The position numbers and the translations under genes are program-made. Shown here piece after piece: positions 33,876-45,559 of a stretch of 64,000 nucleotides of DNA. Position 1 is the stretch's first letter; each line of letters opens with the position of its first letter. This DNA is from Amoebophrya sp. A120 (Eukaryota; Sar; Dinophyceae; Syndiniales; Amoebophryaceae), in NCBI GenBank assembly GCA_905178155.1, contig CAJINV010000003.1:10611890-10675889 (forward strand), written 5' to 3'. Below the pieces are notes generated by a model that was not told the origin of the DNA, ran no database searches, and saw nothing but the letters and a program-made list of their open reading frames with translations.

Positions 33876-35074
33876 TAAAAGATCGCACATTTTTTTCATT
33901 TTGATTCAATGCGGCGTAACGGCTAGAAATTTCAATGTCAACAATGTGATGCAGCAGGGTCTGCTGAAGGCGGTCATTTATTTGTAGATCTTAGATAGTC
34001 ATTGACTCAACATGTATCTCGGTGCCCCCTTTGTCGGAAGTTGATAAAAGATAAACGGCATCTACGTACGCCGATTCATTTCAAGATTGCTTCAAATGAA
34101 ATGGTTGCACAGGTACAGAGGAAAGCACGACTCGCGAGGCGCCGCTCGACGTCAGCGTTTTGGTCAAGCCTTCGCAAAAGATGTGAGAGTGGACAATCTC
34201 CCCTTCCTTTGAAAGGCATCTTTGCATGATCTTCAGCAACGCAAGCAATTCCGCTCATGATCGGCGCATCCACATGACAAGTCAGCACTCTAATTATAGT
34301 AGTACTTTTTGCTAGATCCCGAAAGTTATCTTCGCGCACCGAGCGGGAGTTCCCTGAGGCACACACGAAGTCCAAGGTAGTCGATTTACCTTTATTTTGC
34401 ATGTAGTTGGTTAAAAACTTTTCAGGGAGAGGGGAATTGCATTGCGCACTCTTATAAAAAATCGTTTTCAAGGACACGGACACGAATGAAGAGTTTACGT
34501 TGCACAGCATATCACAGGCAAAAAGAAAAATGTTAATTCGAAAGGAAATCCTCGCGTTGCAAAAATACATGATCATAGCATGAATGATAGGCAAAATATA
34601 TCATGCGTGCCCCCGCCCGGCTGCGGTTTATCTTTACGATACACGTTACCTTAGAGTTAGCATTTTTCCTTTTCTGGGTGATAGAGCAACGAATGGTACC
34701 ACGAAGGCAAGAAATTTGGCACCCTAAAAGCTATGAAAATGAAAAATCCACCCCTTTGCGCACATCCAAAGCAAAGTCTCTGATCCTGGATGTGCGTATA
34801 CAAATCAGGTCTGTCTTCCTGTAACGAACTACAGCCAGACTCTCAGCCTTTTCAGGAGCGTAAGGGTCTAGTGGTTTGGCATTGGAAGAAACGCCCGCCC
34901 TGTAGGGCCAACAGCACGACAAAGCGCGCCCATAATGCGGCGCACACCTCGGCGCTAACCTTCTTACAAGACAGAGCGGATCTGCAGCCACGAATCTGCG
35001 CCACAGATTTTTCTTTTGGGTATGGAAAGGGGGGATTTTTCCTCACAATCAGAGCCGACGGCCGATCGGTGACC
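33876..35074. other. Intergenic stretch between the two coiled-coil genes
   Basis: No supported gene. The reverse-strand frame 34076-34594 lacks protein character. A short stretch immediately upstream of 35075 is also open (LTIRADGRSVT) and could extend the next gene's N-terminus if translation begins earlier. Confidence 0.45.
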
Positions 35075-38000
35075 ATGGAGTTCGAGCCCAAGAAGTTGCC
35101 GTCCACCTTGAACTATCCTGGGCAAAAAAAGTATTGTGCTGGCACTTTCTTCTGGTAGTAGGTGCATAATTCCAACTGGTGCGTGACAGATCCCTTTGCT
35201 CAGGTATATGTAAAGCCGCACTGAAGTACTAAAGCTGCTTAAGCTTATATTTATTAGTATTTTAAACAAACACACACCATAAGTATTTGGATCGCAATCT
35301 TCTATGTACTGCAAATAGAAAGGAAACTCTAGTGCTGCGATACTTGTTTTGCAATGCATAGCAAATCGGGCCTGTTCCGCGAGCCCACGTCCGCCAACCT
35401 AGATATTCAGTCTCAGGACATCATTCTACCAGGCAACACGCGATTGAAGAAGATATCCATCACATGTAAGAAGTTCTGCTGCTTTTCTGCACCCACCTAA
35501 AGTAGATTGATAAATTTATTAGCTTGGAGGTCCTTGTACTTACCAGGATCCTCATACTCTTGCCCTTCTCCAGAACAGCAACACTTTGCCTCGAAGACTT
35601 TGACTTCAGCGTCACTACCGCTACCAGTATCACAAAAACTACGACAGCGACGGCGGACGAGGAGCTCGAAGCCGCAAGGAAGGAATTGGAGCGCATCAAC
35701 CGGGAACTGGAGGAAGCGAAAAAGGCCCCGCCGCCCGCGGCGCCAACCCCGGAGAAGAAGAAGGAGGAAGTCAAACCTATGTCAGCAGTGGAGGGGGTCA
35801 CCGTGGTGAAGTCGGCATTTAAGCTTTTGCTCGACGGGGAGCGGCGGAAAGTGAAGCGCCTGACAAACGAAAACTTGGAGAAGTCGGAGGTGGAGATCAA
35901 GCTTCGCGGAGAACTCGCCGCCGCCCTCGAAGAGTTGGAAGAGCTGCAGGACAGGCTCAAAGGCGGCGGAAAAAAGAAGAAGGTACTACCCTAAAACAGA
36001 TGCTTTTGAATCTAATTCTGGTCGTCTCCGCTGAGAAACAGTTGTCACTCGCTCGCCTGAAGAAGCGACCAGCACACAAATAATTTTTACATGTACATGT
36101 TGCCATGGTAATAGAAGCGAAAAGCAAGAACAACAAAAAGTAGAGAGTTGCATCTCTGATGACCACTCGCGGATGGAAATAAGCAGTAAAAAAAACCTTC
36201 CTCGCAGAAGTAAGTACGGCGACACGCTCGTCCTTTTCTTGATAATGCTACCTAGTAGTACAACTATAACTCCTTACGTGTACGCTCTGCTGGCGTGGTC
36301 GCAAAAGTGAACTCTTTATGCGGCTATCCTACCAAGTAGGGCCCTGAACGCGTCTGTGAAGACAGGCAGAGTACGCCTCTTTTCAGCGGCCTCAGGAATC
36401 AAATATACAGGGCCAAGGGGGCACCACGCTAGCGACGCAGACGACGATCACGGGCACTGGACACCAAAAGGGCTCGTCTTTCTACTTGCTCGAGTATCCC
36501 GCGCTCATGACGGAGTTGGCCATGGAACAAGAGTTCGAGGACCTAAACGGATGCGCGCTGGCGAGCTGGGAGGGAATTCTGGAAAAGCTGAAGCAGTCGC
36601 GACGGCCGCCGTCGGGTGTGGGCAGCGGCTTTGTGAGCACGCGGCTTTTCCGCCGGCTTTTCCTCGGATGCCTGCACCGCATCCGGAGGCAGGACGACCT
36701 GCGGAAGATGGCCGAGGCATTGATGCTAGCGGAGCTGGAGAAGGCGTGCGAGGCCGTGCATCTGCTGCAGGAGTCCACATTCCCGGAACAGTGCGCGCCC
36801 ATCCGCGAACACATCTTCGGGCGCGGCATGAACAAGCCAAACCTGTTCGAGCACTTCTCCGCGAGTCTCACCGCCGAATGGCTGGCGAAGCTGCAGCGGT
36901 GCGAGGAAGTCATCGCGGCCTATGGGTCGGACCAGCAGATCGAACTGGGCGTGTACGAGCCGAGCCGACGCTGCTACGTGTCGAATGGCAAGAATGTGAT
37001 GCAGCGCACCGTCTTGTCCATGCACGTAACGCGCATATGCATCTTCGCAAATATGTCAGGGTCTGGAGAAGTGCTAATGTACAATTTTAAAAATATGTCA
37101 GGATCTGGAGAAATGCTCCACCAGAAGGTCTAGAATATAGCGGGGCCTAGCAACATTACAAGTTTTGCGAGAGCGAGAACTTTCTTCAAGAAAGTTCTCG
37201 CTCTCGCAAAACTCGTACGATGCAATGCCTATTTTGAACAAGAACGACGAGAAAGCCTGCCTCAAAGTAGTTGAAACTTGACAGGCTTTGCCTCTCAGTC
37301 TCACGCATGACCGATTTATTTCGTATGACCGACTACAGAGAGCATCACAATTCGGCACCTCTCCAGACATATTTGCACCTCATAGCGCATGGACGGCGAC
37401 AACGTCCAGGAGATCGTCGACATGGATGCCTCTATGCATTGCAAAAGTATAATCGTGCTAGTTCCAGTAGAGCACTACAAGCAGGGCAGCACATGCTGTA
37501 CACCTGTACCCCCGTCCTTCGACGGGCTTCCGACCGTGCTACGATTCACCACGAGCAGGCCAGCACATGCTGGACACCTGCACACACTGCCCCAACGGGC
37601 TTCCAACAGTGCTACAACGCACTTAAAGCAGACCAGCACATGCTGGACACCTGCTCACACTGTCCCAATGGGCTTCCAACGGTGCTACAACGCACTACAA
37701 GCAGGCCGGGGAACGCCGGACACCTGCTGCTCCACATACCGCAGTTTCTGGAGCTATCAACAACTACCAAACACGATGGACACACATAGAAACTGCGGAG
37801 CCTGCATAGGGGGAGGACGGCTAAGCCCTACCAGGAGAAAAACGGACAACGACGTCAGTTGTCGCCGTAAATCTCCCTGCTGCCCTGATTCCAGATGACA
37901 TGTGCCGCTGCACTTGCAGCTAGCAACCGAAATCTTCAAACTGCCCAGCAGGGGCGGAGTACAACAAGAACAAACACAGCCAGCCAACCGGCTGGCACCT

Positions 38001-41000
38001 GTGCACGCGGTGGCCCTGTGGGCCTATCTCCACGCCGGCCCGAGGAATAAAACTGCGATCTCGTCCCTCGCCTGCGTGCGAAATTTTCAAGTTTAAATTT
38101 TAAATTTAGTTTCCAATTTTATTTTTATTTTAATAGTAGCAGGAATGCAGTTACACGCGCGAGGAGGTGCACAAACCCTTCAAAAAAAAAAAAGATGAGA
38201 AGCCTCGAAATTTCAAAACTTCAAAATTTAACTTTTATTGGCACGCCAAATCCGCGAAGTTTTAAAATTTTATTTTTATGGAGACTAAAAGCAAAGAACT
38301 GATGAAAGTGGAAGAAAGCTGCGAAAAGGAGAAGCAAAGTAAAAAGAATGGATATATAGGAATGAAGGGGAACAAGAACAAAAACGGGGATTGATGTAGA
38401 AGCAGGATAGTACTTTGAAATTTCAAATTTTTATTTTTATCACGTCAGGAGGAACATGAAGGGACAGAGCGTGGACAACAGGCGGGGAGGGGAAGAGATG
38501 AGCACGAGCATCCCGATTGCGAACTTACAGGCGGAGTGCGAGGAGATGTTCAATGAGAGGACCAAACGGTCCTCATAAGCTTTTTCCACGAATGAAAACG
38601 GGGCTTGTGCTGAAAAAGGTGAATAAAGGGTATCATGCAAGTTTGCACTTCAGTTTCAGTACGAGCACGAGTGCGATACTTTTGCATGGGATAGCCTCGC
38701 CGTTCTTGCAACTGGCACGAAGTGGCGGGCGTGGTGCGTCGTCGCGTCCTCCCTCTCGGATATGGGATTTTTCAACGTTACAGTGTCAACTGTATACCTG
38801 ATTTGTCATTGCAAAACCAATTAGCATCAACATCCACTCCGCGTGACAAGAAGTTTTTGAAGGGCTAAACAGCATGGAATTCTGCGCCGCATTTAATGCT
38901 AGAGATGCAGGCTCCCCCCTTTCACTTTTGCTATTCGTGCGTCACAAATTCAAACTATGGCCGAGATTGTAACGCTTGCCAATCCCATACCGGAGTCCGG
39001 AGAAGTACGCGGCGCTGCTCACACCCACGCCCGGCGGCGGTGCGGCCCGCAGCATGCACCACCGCGGCGCGCCGCTTGGAAGCGGTAGTCGGAACCCTAG
39101 TCCCGTTTTGGAAATGGGACCCCTGGACGAGTTCCAAAAAGCACAGGGGATGGGGTTCGGCGTGCGTTCGATGCCCATGTCTCCGAGGTTGCACCAAACG
39201 CCCTCGCCTCGCAGCCGCGACAAGTGGCTGAACTTGCCGGAGCACAACGGAGACGTGCATGGCAGACGGGTAATTGAGGACGACATGCGTCCCGATGAGC
39301 CGAAGATTCCGGCGAAGCGCTTGAACCTGAGGCATTTTGAGTTTCCATCGGGTCCGGCGGAAGACGCGCGCGCCTTTCAGAACGCCCGCGCGCAGCAGCA
39401 CCAGCAGCAAATGGGAGCGGCCCGCGCGGGCGCAGCCGTAGCGGGAAATGGCATTCGGGGCGCGAGCAACAACTTTCTGCATGCGCTATCTGTGCAGCAG
39501 CAGAACCAGCAGCAGCTTTCCGGTGGAGTGCGCGGAAACGCCATGAGCATGCCGGCGGCTCACGCAGGGGCCGGCGGCCAGCTGCATCGTGGCGTCGGTG
39601 GCGGGAGCAGTCTAATGAGCTTGCATGCGGAGCAGGGGAGCGTGTTTGATGACCCGAATTTGCTCTCGGTGACGAGTCTTACGAGTCTGAGGCACGGTGG
39701 CGACCAACAAGCGTGTTCTACTTCGCGACCGCCCACGCGGAGCCAAATGCGGTCGGCACCAAGCGGAAGTCTATACGACCTCGGAGGAAGCTCGAATCTG
39801 CACCCTCGCGCAGCGGCTCACGAATTTCTGCAGACTGCAACCAGAAACATGGAGCCTGACGAGGCTTCTCAGCAGACCCGATCGCAGCCCGGCGTGCACG
39901 TCGGACTCCGCATCACCAGCGCCATCCCAATGGCAGACCAGCACACGCAGCAGCTTCAGTATCGTCCGGGCACATCTCCGGCGAAGGGCGCGTCGCCCAG
40001 CACCTCGGCCGCGGGGATCGAAGCGCTCCCACGAGGCGGACCGCACGCGTCGCCGCAGCAGCACCACCATCAGCAGTCCGGTTCTTTCTGCGTGGGTGGA
40101 AGCAGGCCGGGCACGACTACCACGGCAGTGTCTTCGGGCGCAGCGCCGGAAGGCAGTTCCTCCGCGTCGACGAGCGGCCCACCCGCCGGACGTGGGCGGC
40201 CGCAGCTCAACATTGTCGTCCCGCCACCCAGCATGGGCAAGGTTGCTTACACGGTGGTGGATCATTTTCCGAAATCGCCGACGTCGATGCCTGCACACGG
40301 GCACAGCATGGACGATACCATGCACAATGGGCTGGTGGGTTCAAGCCAGGTTGGTCACCTCTACGCCGCGGCGCCGCTTTCGCCCGTCCACGGGCACCGT
40401 GTGGTGACGCAGCACACCGCGTCCCCGAAAGGAAGCCCCGGCCACTCCCCCGCCCACAGTGCGCGCGCGCAGCACGAGAAGAGGGAGGAAGACCAAGTGC
40501 ACCTGAAATACGCGGGAATGCTGGGCGACGACGCGGCCTCTGTGGCGGCACACAAGCCGGATGGTACCCAGAACGCAACGAAGCACCAGCTAAAGCAGCC
40601 GGCCATGAAAACTGGCGGCGCGAGCACGGTGCGAGCGCGTAGCTCCAGCGCCAGTCACTCGCCCGAGAAAGCCGCGCGGGGTGGTGCAGGTGGAGCTGCA
40701 GCGGATTTTGATGATCTTCGCATTCAAGGCGAAAGGAAAGAGAGAAATCGTCCCCGTGGGCTCGAGATACGTGCGAAGTCCGGCCAAGAGAAGCCACAGA
40801 TGAACCTCTTTTACCCCGAAAATGCCAATGCGCCACTTGATCATCCGCAACAACGCGCGGCTGCATCGTTCTCGTCCACTGCAGCTGCCGGTGCCGGGTA
40901 CAGCCGAAACATGAGCAGAGCCCTATTCTGAGGAAAAATCTTTTCTTTCCCTTCAATATCATACTCAAAAGGCAGTTTGTGGTGCGCGAAGATTTGTGTC

Positions 41001-42509
41001 CACAGGCCAATCCTAGCACACAGGCAAAGAGGCACACGCGCGGCATATTCCCATGGAGGCGACTTGTCAGCACGATTTTCTGCGCAATTTTTGTTGATTC
41101 CTGTCGTGCTGAGCAACCAACGCTTTCGCGTGCCCAACTGTACTGGAGCTGTTTTTGTTTCTTGATGCCGCCTAACTGCGATGATGTACACAAATTCAGC
41201 AAGGCTAATCGCCTTTTGAACATGGGGGGGGGAAGATTTGTTTTCATTCTGACACTCCACTGCGGCGCCCGTAAGTGCCGTGGAAGTGCGGTTGCCACCA
41301 TTAAGCAGTATTCCTGCGGAGGGCAGCATGATGAACATGCTGAAACCGGAATCCTCTATAGAGGTGTTACACCAAGGGGACCCGCTATCTACCGGAGCAG
41401 ATTCTTCGGAAGCAGCGGCCGGTGGGGCTGCTGCGATGGCGGATGAACCATTTCTGGCTCACGCGCATGCGCAGAGTCGACAAAGGGAACAACAGCAGCA
41501 GCTCGACGCCGCCGCGCAGCAATATCATGTGCAGCTGCAGCAGCAGCATCATTATCCGAGCGGGTCGCGCAGTACCTCCAAATCCTACTCCCAGCAGCAA
41601 ATCTCCGTTTCTGCAGGTGGTGCGGCCCTACCGCCGCGTGGACGATCGAGGCAGCAGCAAGCCCCTGCGGGATCCTCGTCCTCTTCGTCGCAACCAGGAG
41701 TAGGGGGTTCAGGAATTCGCGCGAACTTCAAAGACGGAGACGTCCTGGTTGATGCGGCCCTAGACTTGGCTCGCGGTCGGGGCGGGCAGCGCGGGGGAGC
41801 AGGAGGGCCGCCACCGGGACCCCTGTTTGGTGTGAACTTTCAAGTCGAGCGCGCTCGACACATGATTGCGACGGACGAGGTGGCCCCACGACAAGTGCCC
41901 ACGCACCAGCTGCTGAACAAGCAGGCCAGCGGTCGGTCTGCCGGCGGACGCCGCGCCGCCGACAACCTGAACTACGGACGTAGGTTGCCGCCCGCACCAT
42001 TGGGGAAAATCGGATACGTCCGAACAGACGTGGCGGCCATATGGCCTCGACATCAAATGTTACCTGAACACCGGTTGCATGATCTCCTGGTTTAAGTTCT
42101 TTTGTGATGATACCTGAAATAAAAGCGGAATAGCAAAAGTATACGCAGGGGGAGTCAAGGCTTCGTCCGCTTCTTGTATTTTTAGACCGCGCAGAGGCAG
42201 AGCCAGAAGCTCAATGGTATTGAGCGCGTCGCAGAACAAATTATCACGCGAGGGAAGTTGCAGCTTGAGCTTGACCAATCTTCACGCGTAAGGCGGCAGA
42301 CGTCCTGCGTGACAAATCAGCACGAAATCATGCAACCGTTCACCATGTAAGATTTGAGGACGGCATAGGTTACCGGTCTGAACGCCAATCCGAGTCCATC
42401 CAACCACGGGGGCGAAAACACCAACCAGAAGCCATCTGGGTCTCTACAACGGCCCCAAACGCGAGCAGGGATCATGCAAGACCCATCATCGATAACAAAA
42501 GAGAAATAG
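35075..42509 (+). CDS. Large protein: coiled coil plus Gln/Ser/Gly/His-rich region (10 exons)
   Basis: Model: 35075-35121, 35362-35465, 35597-35982, 36411-37010, 37386-37440, 38695-38782, 38996-40897, 41276-42089, 42195-42287, 42369-42509; phases agree and 4,230 nt give 1,409 residues. Order: short N-terminus (MEFEPKKLPSTLNYPG), coiled coil (EELEAARKELERINRELEEA; ELAAALEELEELQDRLKGG), a Cys/Leu-rich helical domain (36411-37010), a long disordered region with Ser/Pro motifs (SPRLHQTPSPRSR) and Gln/His runs, then a helix (LNGIERVAEQIITREGKLQL) and the end SITKEK. No enzyme motif. Two introns begin GC and carry family-B terminal repeats. The disordered part resembles scaffold or RNA-granule proteins only in composition. 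Exons 5-6 are the least certain; one could instead read the region from 35075 and from 38996 as two genes. Confidence 0.6.
35122..35361 (+). mobile_element. Introner-like element (family B, copy 2), GC-AG intron
   Basis: The insert begins GCAAAAAAAGTATTGTGCTG and ends with CAGCACTAGAG... mirrored on the right as GTGCTGCGATACTTGTTTTG followed by CAATGCATAG: imperfect terminal inverted repeats of about 22 bp. Splicing GG|GC...AG|C joins NYPG to KSGLFREPTS in frame. Confidence 0.6.
37161..37213. repeat. Perfect 26-bp hairpin
   Basis: AGTTTTGCGAGAGCGAGAAC (continuing TTTCTT) is followed after one base by its exact complement: 26 + 1 + 26 bases with no mismatch. It lies in the intron 37011-37385 of the large gene. 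Such an extreme stem could fold in RNA and bring splice sites together, or mark a foldback insertion. Confidence 0.9.
37441..38694 (+). mobile_element. Long introner-like element (family B, copy 3), 1.25 kb
   Basis: Left end GCAAAAGTATAATCGTGCTA, right end CACGAGTGCGATACTTTTGC: inverted matches (TGCAAAAGTAT...CGTGCT). The GC-AG splice CATT|GC...TAG|CC joins DMDASMH to SSPFLQLARSGG in frame. The element carries a ~73-bp tandem repeat near its left end and a strongly A/T-rich part (38086-38440). Confidence 0.55.
37487..37735 (+). repeat. 73-74 bp tandem repeat, about 3.4 copies
   Basis: Units start at 37487, 37561, 37634 and about 37707. Each contains CAGCACATGCTGGACACCTG and GGGCTTCCAACAGTGCTACA or close variants; the last is more diverged. 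The repeat lies inside the long intron element 37441-38694 and is out of coding context. Confidence 0.85.
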
Positions 42510-45500
42510 AATTTAGATCATATCAGTGTTCTCGCATGAAGAAAGATGACGGATGCCGCCGGGGCGAAGCATTTTTCTTTTTTCCTGCGCCGGCGCTGGT
42601 ACTCTTTGATGTTGGCCTTGAATAGTAGGGGAAGGCGGCAGACCTTCGGTCAGAGACAGAATGCTGGCCATCGATAAAGAGCTCGGACGCGATTCATTCG
42701 TGCTAGAAAAAAGAAACGCCCCCGACCGCGCCCCTCATCGTGTAATCATCTTCGTACCAAAATAGAGCCTTACTGGTACCACTAGGAAAAACGACGCAGG
42801 CGGGCCCGCAAGAACGGCGCCCTTTTGAGGCGCCTGTCGTCTTAGGTTCTACCGATTTGTATGTGCGCCCACAAAGCGGCGCCGTCGCGTACTTACAAGT
42901 GCGAGAGATGCAAAATAAAAGCAGCCAATGCGAATGGGGTGGGCGCCAGTTTTTGCCACGTTGGTTCGAATGCCGCATGTGTTGAGCCGGTGGACACATA
43001 AAGCATCTCGCCTTTATTTTGTTTTCAATATAAAAAAAAAATAAAACAAAATAAACTAAAGGAAGGCGCCCCAAAGGCTGAAAGCCAAGCAATCCGCGTG
43101 CTATGGGCCCGATTGTGAGCCTCCCAGAAGCCGGTCCTGATGGAGGTCCTGGCACGCCCATAGCATACACGAGAGATTTTTTTTTGGAGCCCAGAAAGTT
43201 GAAGCTCGCAACTGCTAGCCGCGATTCTCATCGGCAGCCTTAGGCGCGAGGGCATGGCAGGCATATGCATAACAACCGCGGCCGTTTCCTCGCTGAAACA
43301 AAAAAGACGCACTGACCTCATTATCTCCGTTTGGTTTGCGACTTCTGTAATATCCAGCTGGTTGCAAAACCAAGAAACACCATTCGAAGCGTACAAAAAA
43401 AAATTCTAGTACTTCCGCCATCAAAAACGTGCATGTGGAACACTGCATCATGCTAATTTTTCCGCTGGATGAGCAAGCTCGGGAATAATGCCCGGCGACG
43501 GCGACCAAAGCTTTCCGAACATCGGAGGCGTCGGGCTTGAGCCACTTGCTCGCCCGCACACACGTGGTTGATCATCGATAAAACGGCCACCTCATCACGC
43601 GAGCAGTCGGGTCTAACTGATACCTTGGAAAAAGCTGTTAATCTTGATACATGAATGTAAATCCAAGTCATGATGCGTGCCATGCCTGCGAACACACATT
43701 GTGAAACTTGGTACGGTCAACATGTCGACATCGGCGTAGGCTGTGGTCACCAAGTCGAAGATAAGCCAAAAAAAAATCACATTAAGCTGCAGGTGGCTAA
43801 GATGGGCACGATTGTACTAATACGCGCGGAGTGGTGCACCAGGAAATGCAAATCATTATCATTTATTTTACGAAATTAGAGTCCAGACGCACGTTTCAAT
43901 TTGTTTTTCGAGCTCGCAGGATGAAATGCGCCTGATGTAAGATTCGTTTGTACGTCGACTGCAACGGCTACGTAGTCTGCTTGAAGGCCGGAAATGCAGT
44001 AATGCTCTTCGATGTTGTCACCTATTTATGTGTGTCTTCGTGTACCTACGAAACAGCAGAATAAAAAACACTGAAGCTGCTGCATTCTTGCAACACTGTA
44101 TTTTATAAACAAACAAAAATGTTGAGAGTGGCTTCTCCTTCTTCAACAAAAGCTGCAACGAACACAGAAACAGAATAAACTTTGAAAACCAAAATAAATA
44201 TGAAATAATAGACTTGAAAGCATTTTCATCTTACTACGAAGAGAAGCTGCTTTGGTAATATCTTCACGACAAGTTGTTAGTCCGCGAGAGCTGTAGATTA
44301 GCGATGAGTACAAGCAAGCAATATCCTTGCAGCTACCAACATGTACTTTTTTTCGTTCCTTCCACCTATTTGTATGATTAGCAGAAAAAATATACTGATA
44401 TGTGTACAAAAACAAATCTGAATGAGATTGATTTATTGTAGAGCTCGAGTTACAAAGTTGATCTTGGTAGGTCTTGACGTGCGCCCGGCCTCCGTGAATG
44501 AATGTAATATATACAACTCGGCCCTGCTGATGCTGCACAGTGGGCGCCTTTCTCGTTGACGCAGGAATGGACGTCTCTTCTACCGGGTTTCAAGTTGCGA
44601 CTGCAGCAGGATCAAAGAGGTGCGTTACTTTGATCCTGGTTTTGTTGTTAGACACTATCCAAATCCGTGCTTGCTCTGATCATCGACAACGACAACGATA
44701 GGGAGATCAGGATCGTCGATTAACAAGGTCTACTATTTTGTGCTTAGGGCGGCAAGTCAAGCGTTTCCATTGTGGTGCAGGTACTGCTTCTTCGCTGGCT
44801 GTCTTCGTCCTGTCGACTAAGTCGGAATGCGAGTGAGGGACTGCTAAAAATGGGATTGCACCTGGGATCATTGAGACACGCCCGCAAAAATCTGGATACT
44901 TACTGATACATTACATCTGAATCTATCACGTACCAGTCCATACGTCAAGGCAAGTTGTTGGTGCTCCTATGGTGCCAGGGCGTGATCCCCGGCCGCGCCT
45001 GCCATTTTACTTTTTGCCTGATCTTGATTCAAGATCAAGCAGAGTTGTCGCAGAAAAATTTTCACGACATTTTTTCGGATCTTGTTCCTGCTCGGCTCAG
45101 CATATTATCCTTGTTGGTTCTATCGAATTCTGTTAAGTTTTTAAGAAGTTCGATGACGATGAAGATCATTTTTCTTCTTCATCAAGTTTATTCCTTTGGG
45201 GTGTGCCAGACGCAGCAAGAGTATGTAAGTGTGTGAAGTATGTTGAGTTTTTACGCAACATGGTTAGAGAAGCATATGATAGGTGGTTGCCCATGACCAT
45301 GTGCTGTAACAAGCACAAACAGAGAAGCATGTGCTTCATTTCTTGGTAGACGTCGTCGCGACGTGATGGTGCTTACAGATTCATGTGAGCTTTTTTAACA
45401 GAACTGGAACTTGCACAAGAACAATAACAAGAGTGAATGTCTGTGAATTCGCTCGGTAAGAATAAAAACGAACCAGCAGCAAGTAGTGCACGATCAAGAC

Positions 45501-45559
45501 TGCGATACCTGCCGGCACACCTAGTAAGGCTAGGGTGGGAGTGTTGATAATTGGATGCT
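42510..45559. other. Three-kilobase intergenic stretch
   Basis: I see no supported gene on either strand. Reverse frames (42703-43170, 43025-43559) lack exon-like composition. There is an A-rich run at 43028-43050. This is the longest gap between genes in the window apart from the repeat-bearing spacer at 23.9-27.0 kb. Confidence 0.45.

Noticed and set aside
42703-43170. 155-residue reverse-strand frame in the large gap
   Set aside because: Mixed composition with A-rich stretch, no domain, no splice partners.
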